Shown here: positions 14,196-18,136 of the stretch, in pieces
Numbering within the stretch: the stretch's first letter is position 1
Layout of the letters: each line of letters opens with the position of its first letter
Assembly (NCBI GenBank): GCA_964499015.1
Contig: CAZCJA010000045.1
Span: 1 to 18,136 of the forward strand
Origin: CAZCJA01 sp964499015
GTDB lineage: Bacteria > Elusimicrobiota > Elusimicrobia > F11
Length of the DNA: 18,136 nucleotides
Direction of reading: 5' to 3'
Translations under genes and position numbers: made by a program
Notes under the pieces: model-generated
What the model was told of the DNA's origin: nothing
Seen by the model: only the letters and a program-made list of their open reading frames with translations
Database searches by the model: none

Positions 14196-17100
14196 ATGTC
14201 CCGCGGACGTAATGCCATTTTTTTAGTGACTTTTTGCATTTGCGCCTGGCCGGCCTTTGGCGCCGACGCCCCCGCTCCTCCGCGGCTCCTGCGGATTGAC
14301 CCCTCCGACGTGGTTTTGCCCGCACCGGACGTGCCCCATTCCATCCGCGCTGTCGAACGCTTTTTTAAAGAACCGCTGACCGTTCCCGCCGTTTCCAACG
14401 AATGGCTTTCATCCGTTAATGAATCGGGCCACAGCGCCCAGCTTCTACAAACCGCTTATATCATCTTGGTGGATACGAGCCCGGCTGTCTCTCATGCCAC
14501 ACTTTGGCCGCAGCCGACTCTCGAAGCACTGGTCAAAAACCTGGACGCGGCGTTGAGCCGCGCCCAACCGTTGTTGAACAAGGCGGTGGATTCTATTTCC
14601 GCCCAGGACCGCCGCGGACTTCTTGAGCTCATGGATTGGCCCGACGAAAAAACGGGAGTTATTCAGCAGGATATTTCCGCGCGCCGCATTAAAAAGCGGT
14701 ACGACGGGCTTAAATCCTACCGACAAACGGACATGCTCGAAGCCGCTCTGATTGTTGCCGCGGCGGCGGACGCCGCGATTAAGGCCTCGAAAAACGTAAT
14801 ACCGCCGGCAAACAGCCCGCCGGTACGGCGCATCAAGATGCGCAGCGGGCTCTGCCTGATCGGCGGGCCCGGCGATACGACTTACAGCACGGATGACGTA
14901 AAGCGGGCCGCGCTTATTATCGATCTCGGCGGAAATAACACCTACGCCGAAGGAGCGGCGGCCGCGCGCGAGAAACAGATCCGCGTCATCATTGATTTGG
15001 GCACGGGCGTGACCGTCAATCACCGGACCAGCGCTCCGGCCACACTCGCCGCGGGCATTTTTGGAATCGGTCTTTTTTACGCGCCGCGTGGCGGACGCCA
15101 CACGGTCACGAGCGGTTCTTTTTCACAAGGCTGCGGCATCGGCGGCGTGGGCGGATTGTTCTTGACGGGCGAATCGCACCTCAACGGCGACCGATATGTT
15201 CAAGGCGCGGCCGCGTTTGGCGCGGGGCTTTTGCGCGGGGACGGCGGCGGCTCCACCTATGCCGCCACGCGCAGCGGACAAGGGGCGGGTTTTGTTCGCG
15301 GCGTCGGAATTTTCCGCCACACGGGCGACCGCGCCGAACTTCGCGGCGGATTGGTCCAACCGGATCCGCGCGAACCGCAGGGCGCGGTGAGCATGTGCCA
15401 AGGCGTGGGCTTTGGCCGGCGCGCCTACGCGGGCGGCGGCGTGGGCATCGCTTCCGTGTCGGGCGACGACGTCCGCGTCACCGGCAGCTATTTCGCTCAA
15501 GGCTGCGGCTATTGGCATGCGCACGGCCTTTTTCAGCTGACCGGCAACCGCTCGACGCTCCAGGCACGGCGCTACTCCCTCGGCAGCGGCGTCCACTACG
15601 CGTTCGGGCATTTGCGCGTGGACGGAAACGATAACCGCGTGCTGAATTGGGGCGTGGGGCCCGGTTACGGCTGGGACCGCGCGGCGGGTTCGTTTGAAAT
15701 CCGCGGCGACCGCAACGAAGTGCAGGCGGAATGGGGCGCCGGCGCGGCCGCGGTCGGCGGATTATCGTTTGGGCGTATTAGCGGAAATGAAAACCGCCTC
15801 AAACTGCCGGATCTGGGCAGCGGCGGGTTCATGAACGAAGAGTTCGCGTATTCATTTCATGTGATTGAGGGCAGCGGCACTCTTCTGGACGCGCCGGTGG
15901 AATGGAACGAGCGCGCGAGCGTTACCCGCCTGCGCAATCCGTGGGGCACCGGCCGCGTTAGCGGGGCGCGCTGGACCAAGCTCAACTTGGAAAAGCCGGT
16001 TTGGCCGGAATTGCCGCAGGAAACCGCCCGCGCCCGCGAAAGCGTTAACCTCCAGGCGATCCTGTCCGGCGCCGAAAAAAAGCCCCCCATGGAAAAAGCG
16101 GCCGACTTGCTCGACGTTACCGCCGCCTTCAGCCTGGATTACGACACACCGCGCCAAGCCTTAGACGCGCTTTTGCGCCAACCCGACGAAAACGCCGCCG
16201 CGCTTATCGAAGCGCTCGAGCCGTCCGCCGTCGAACAAATGATCCGCCTGCGCATCGTCATCAGCGCTTACGGCGAGGCCGCAATGCGCGCGATCCGCAG
16301 CGCCTACGCGGCGGCCCCGCCGCAGAAAAAAAGCGTGCTCCTTTCGCTTGCGGGCCGGCTCCCTCCCGCCGAAGCGCTGTCCTTTCTTGTGGACGAAAGT
16401 TTTAACGGGGCCTCCACGCGCCTGCGCCTGTCCGCCGTGCGCGCGCTCGGCGCCGCACTGAGCCGCGACACCGGACAAGAGCCCGGCGCGCGCGCCGTGC
16501 TCGCTTCCGCACAAAAATTTCTCGCTGCAGAAGACGCGGAAAGGAAACAGCTTGAAAGTCTCTTGTCTCGCATGCGCGTGGCGGACGCATTTGCGCTGCT
16601 CGCGGCTTGCGTCCCGCTGAACGCGGAAGCGCGCAGCGCTTTTCTTAAAGCCGCTCCCAAAGACATCACTGAATCAATCGGCGCCAACGGCGCGCGCGAA
16701 TTCACGCGCCAATTAGCCCTCGGCGGAGCGGTTGCGCAAAAGCGCGTTCATGGCGCGCTCTCGGCCACGGGGCTGTACGAAACAAGGGTCCGCGACGGCC
16801 TCTTCTCTCTTTTGCCCAGCACCGCCTCCGCGGAAACCGCGCTGGCGATACTTGTGCTGGGACAACTGGGCGTGGCCGACGACGCGCCGCGGCTGGTGCC
16901 GTATCTTTTCCACGACAAAGGGGCCGTGCGCGAAGCCGCGGCGGTGGCGCTGGGACGAATGGGTGAAACGGGATTACGTCTATTGAATGATGTTTTTACG
17001 TCGACGCCCACGGCGCGCGGCCGCGTGATGGCGGCGCTGCCGCACGCGGTGTCTGACAAGAGCGAAGATTTGCTGCTAAAAGGGCTGAGAGACGGAAACC

Positions 17101-17249
17101 CGGATGTTCGTCTGCAGGCACTGGCGGTGTTTGGCAGCCTGCCGCCGGTGCTCGAAGATAAGCGGCCGCAGCTCGTTAAGCGGGTTAAAAATATTCTGCG
17201 CCATGAAACAGACCCGTCGGTGCGGCTCGCCGCGCTTCTTCTTAATTAA
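14196..17249 (+). CDS. Secreted protein with Gly-rich ~26-residue repeats and C-terminal HEAT-like repeats
   Basis: The protein has 1017 residues from the chosen ATG. MSRGRNAIFLVTFCICAWPAFGADA is a clear Sec signal peptide with cleavage near AFGA. The frame is open upstream to 14040, but that would overlap the divergent gene and bury the signal peptide. Residues about 40-270 are mainly helical. From about 299 to 530 eight units start with G(D/N/G)xx, often contain QGxG, and end in GxGxF-type strands, as expected for a beta-helix or solenoid. Preceding lines such as IIDLGGNNTYAEG fit the same pattern. Residues about 650-1017 are Ala/Leu-rich helical repeats of HEAT type (for example AVREAAAVALGRMG and DVRLQALAVFGSL). 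No catalytic motif was seen. A periplasmic or surface scaffold or binding role is possible, and the function is unknown. It stands alone on the plus strand. Confidence 0.85.
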   Translation: MSRGRNAIFLVTFCICAWPAFGADAPAPPRLLRIDPSDVVLPAPDVPHSIRAVERFFKEPLTVPAVSNEWLSSVNESGHSAQLLQTAYIILVDTSPAVSHATLWPQPTLEALVKNLDAALSRAQPLLNKAVDSISAQDRRGLLELMDWPDEKTGVIQQDISARRIKKRYDGLKSYRQTDMLEAALIVAAAADAAIKASKNVIPPANSPPVRRIKMRSGLCLIGGPGDTTYSTDDVKRAALIIDLGGNNTYAEGAAAAREKQIRVIIDLGTGVTVNHRTSAPATLAAGIFGIGLFYAPRGGRHTVTSGSFSQGCGIGGVGGLFLTGESHLNGDRYVQGAAAFGAGLLRGDGGGSTYAATRSGQGAGFVRGVGIFRHTGDRAELRGGLVQPDPREPQGAVSMCQGVGFGRRAYAGGGVGIASVSGDDVRVTGSYFAQGCGYWHAHGLFQLTGNRSTLQARRYSLGSGVHYAFGHLRVDGNDNRVLNWGVGPGYGWDRAAGSFEIRGDRNEVQAEWGAGAAAVGGLSFGRISGNENRLKLPDLGSGGFMNEEFAYSFHVIEGSGTLLDAPVEWNERASVTRLRNPWGTGRVSGARWTKLNLEKPVWPELPQETARARESVNLQAILSGAEKKPPMEKAADLLDVTAAFSLDYDTPRQALDALLRQPDENAAALIEALEPSAVEQMIRLRIVISAYGEAAMRAIRSAYAAAPPQKKSVLLSLAGRLPPAEALSFLVDESFNGASTRLRLSAVRALGAALSRDTGQEPGARAVLASAQKFLAAEDAERKQLESLLSRMRVADAFALLAACVPLNAEARSAFLKAAPKDITESIGANGAREFTRQLALGGAVAQKRVHGALSATGLYETRVRDGLFSLLPSTASAETALAILVLGQLGVADDAPRLVPYLFHDKGAVREAAAVALGRMGETGLRLLNDVFTSTPTARGRVMAALPHAVSDKSEDLLLKGLRDGNPDVRLQALAVFGSLPPVLEDKRPQLVKRVKNILRHETDPSVRLAALLLN

Positions 17250-18136
17250 GCGGCAAAATCCAACCGCCGCTCGGCTGCGTCACCACCACTTCCACGCGCG
17301 CGAACGCTGCGTCCTTGTCCGTTAACGCAACCGGCCCGTCCGCCGGCGTCAAACGCGCCAACTCTTTATCGATCGGCCGCAAGACATTCCAGCGTGATTG
17401 ACCAAAATCAGCCTTGTGCGAACGCACCACGGAAACGGACGTTAACGCCAGCGCGACGACGAGTGAGGCCCATACCGCGCGCGAACCCGCCACGGCCTCA
17501 AAAGAAAAGACAAAAATAAACATGAACGCGAGCGGCACATACAGCCACCGGCTTTGCTGGCTGCCCATCCACCAAACAACCCACCACCACCCCGCCAGAA
17601 ATGCGGTCAATGGCCGGTGTCCCCGGCGCAGCTCACGGAACATTAAAAATAGAAACGGGCCGAACGCGATGAGATACGGCAGGCCTAACGGATAATCAAA
17701 CTCGTTGTTGACGCCATTCGACGGCACCGCAATCGTCCAAAAATGTTTTACCAGTGCGCGAAGCGAACGGCCCTGGCCATAGGCGTCGCGCGCACCCATG
17801 TGGGCCTGCGCACTGTTCTGCAGCGCTTCCGTGCGCGCGGGCCCGAACGGATACAGCGGCGTGCCCGTGTAAAGAAATGACTTAACGAGAAATGGCCCCG
17901 CGATGAGAACGCCGGCGACAATAAAGTAAGCCGCGCTTTTTTTCAGGATTGGCTTTGCCCTCGGCCAGAATAAAACCAAGACCAGCGCGATCAGCGCCGA
18001 TTGCAATGGCATGAACGGTTTTGACCAGATAAAAAAAGAAAGCTCAACAGCGCCGAGCTTATAGTTGTCGTCAAGAAAGCTATCGATCGCCGCCAGGAAC
18101 AAATAACAAAGCGGAATATCGAGCATGGCCGTGCCG
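17242..18136 (-). CDS. Membrane glycosyltransferase-like protein (PMT_2/GT39-type), C-terminal part, runs off right edge
   Basis: The frame is open to the window edge, so the start lies outside; the Met near 18126 is probably internal. About 297 residues are visible. The segment TAMLDIPLCYLFLAAID resembles the luminal-loop/helix motif seen in dolichyl-phosphate-mannose-type and ArnT-like glycosyltransferases. It is followed by at least six hydrophobic segments (for example ALIALVLVLFW, YFIVAGVLIAGPFLV, LIAFGPFLFLMF, WVVWWMG and LAFMFIFVF). TPLYPFGPAR between helices also suits these lipid-linked-sugar transferases. The C-terminal 70 residues are soluble and short of motifs. Such enzymes use polyprenyl-linked sugars to glycosylate lipids or proteins at the outer side of the inner membrane. 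The family call is moderate. The stop lies within TTAATTAA, shared with the convergent upstream-strand gene. Confidence 0.7.
   Translation of the reverse strand, partial: GTAMLDIPLCYLFLAAIDSFLDDNYKLGAVELSFFIWSKPFMPLQSALIALVLVLFWPRAKPILKKSAAYFIVAGVLIAGPFLVKSFLYTGTPLYPFGPARTEALQNSAQAHMGARDAYGQGRSLRALVKHFWTIAVPSNGVNNEFDYPLGLPYLIAFGPFLFLMFRELRRGHRPLTAFLAGWWWVVWWMGSQQSRWLYVPLAFMFIFVFSFEAVAGSRAVWASLVVALALTSVSVVRSHKADFGQSRWNVLRPIDKELARLTPADGPVALTDKDAAFARVEVVVTQPSGGWILPLN

Noticed and set aside
14445..15101. A 218-codon open frame on the minus strand
   Set aside because: It is antisense to the repeat/HEAT gene, has Arg/Ala-rich low-complexity translation, and lacks a ribosome site or motif.
1..18136. 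CRISPR arrays, tRNA/rRNA genes, integrases or transposases
   Set aside because: None seen. The few gaps are 45 to 129 bases long with no spaced direct repeats, cloverleaf patterns or recombinase motifs.

Overview
The window comes from a diderm bacterium. It encodes lipoprotein and Sec signal peptides, type IV pilin-like (class III) leaders and an (R)REC-GGDEF-EAL signalling protein. GC content looks moderately high and the coding density is very high. No rRNA, tRNA, CRISPR array or transposase was seen. The mix (a giant pilin-leader protein, a secreted HEAT-repeat protein, dispersed GC-rich palindromes, a GH94-like phosphorylase) recalls uncultured lineages such as Elusimicrobiota or neighbouring candidate phyla. 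That placement is a low-confidence inference, because no taxonomic marker gene is present.

Layout. Eleven genes run on the minus strand from about 14066 down to the left edge, mostly with stop/start overlaps of 1 to 4 bases or gaps under 50 bases. In transcription order they are: (i) three pilin-like genes, namely a 1229-residue protein with a pilin leader, a PilW-like minor pilin and a PilX/GspK-like protein; (ii) a response regulator with GGDEF-variant and degenerate EAL domains; (iii) an 81-base palindromic repeat; (iv) a GH94/GT36-type phosphorylase, a lone cyclic-nucleotide-binding domain protein and an AI-2E-family membrane protein; (v) a small Cys-rich membrane protein, an NfuA/NifU-C-type Fe-S scaffold and an Mrp/ApbC-type P-loop ATPase; (vi) the start of a lipoprotein that runs off the left edge. 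A divergent promoter region (14067-14195) separates this chain from one plus-strand gene. That gene encodes a secreted 1017-residue protein with a glycine-rich repeat array of about 26 residues per unit, followed by HEAT-like repeats. Its stop codon overlaps the stop of a convergent minus-strand membrane glycosyltransferase-like gene that runs off the right edge.

How the parts may work together. The three pilin-like genes look like a pilus or pseudopilus tip complex, in which the giant protein carries the exposed adhesive or binding part. The adjacent REC-GGDEF-EAL protein is a plausible controller of surface behaviour. The NfuA-Mrp pair is an Fe-S cluster assembly or carrier module, and the Cys-rich membrane protein just upstream may belong to it. 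The phosphorylase, CNB and AI-2E genes are translationally coupled, but the sequence shows no common pathway for them. No single known defence or mobile system is visible. The most unusual items are the giant pilin-leader protein with its two companions, the repeat/HEAT secreted protein, the Cys-rich membrane protein and the palindromic element upstream of the phosphorylase gene.
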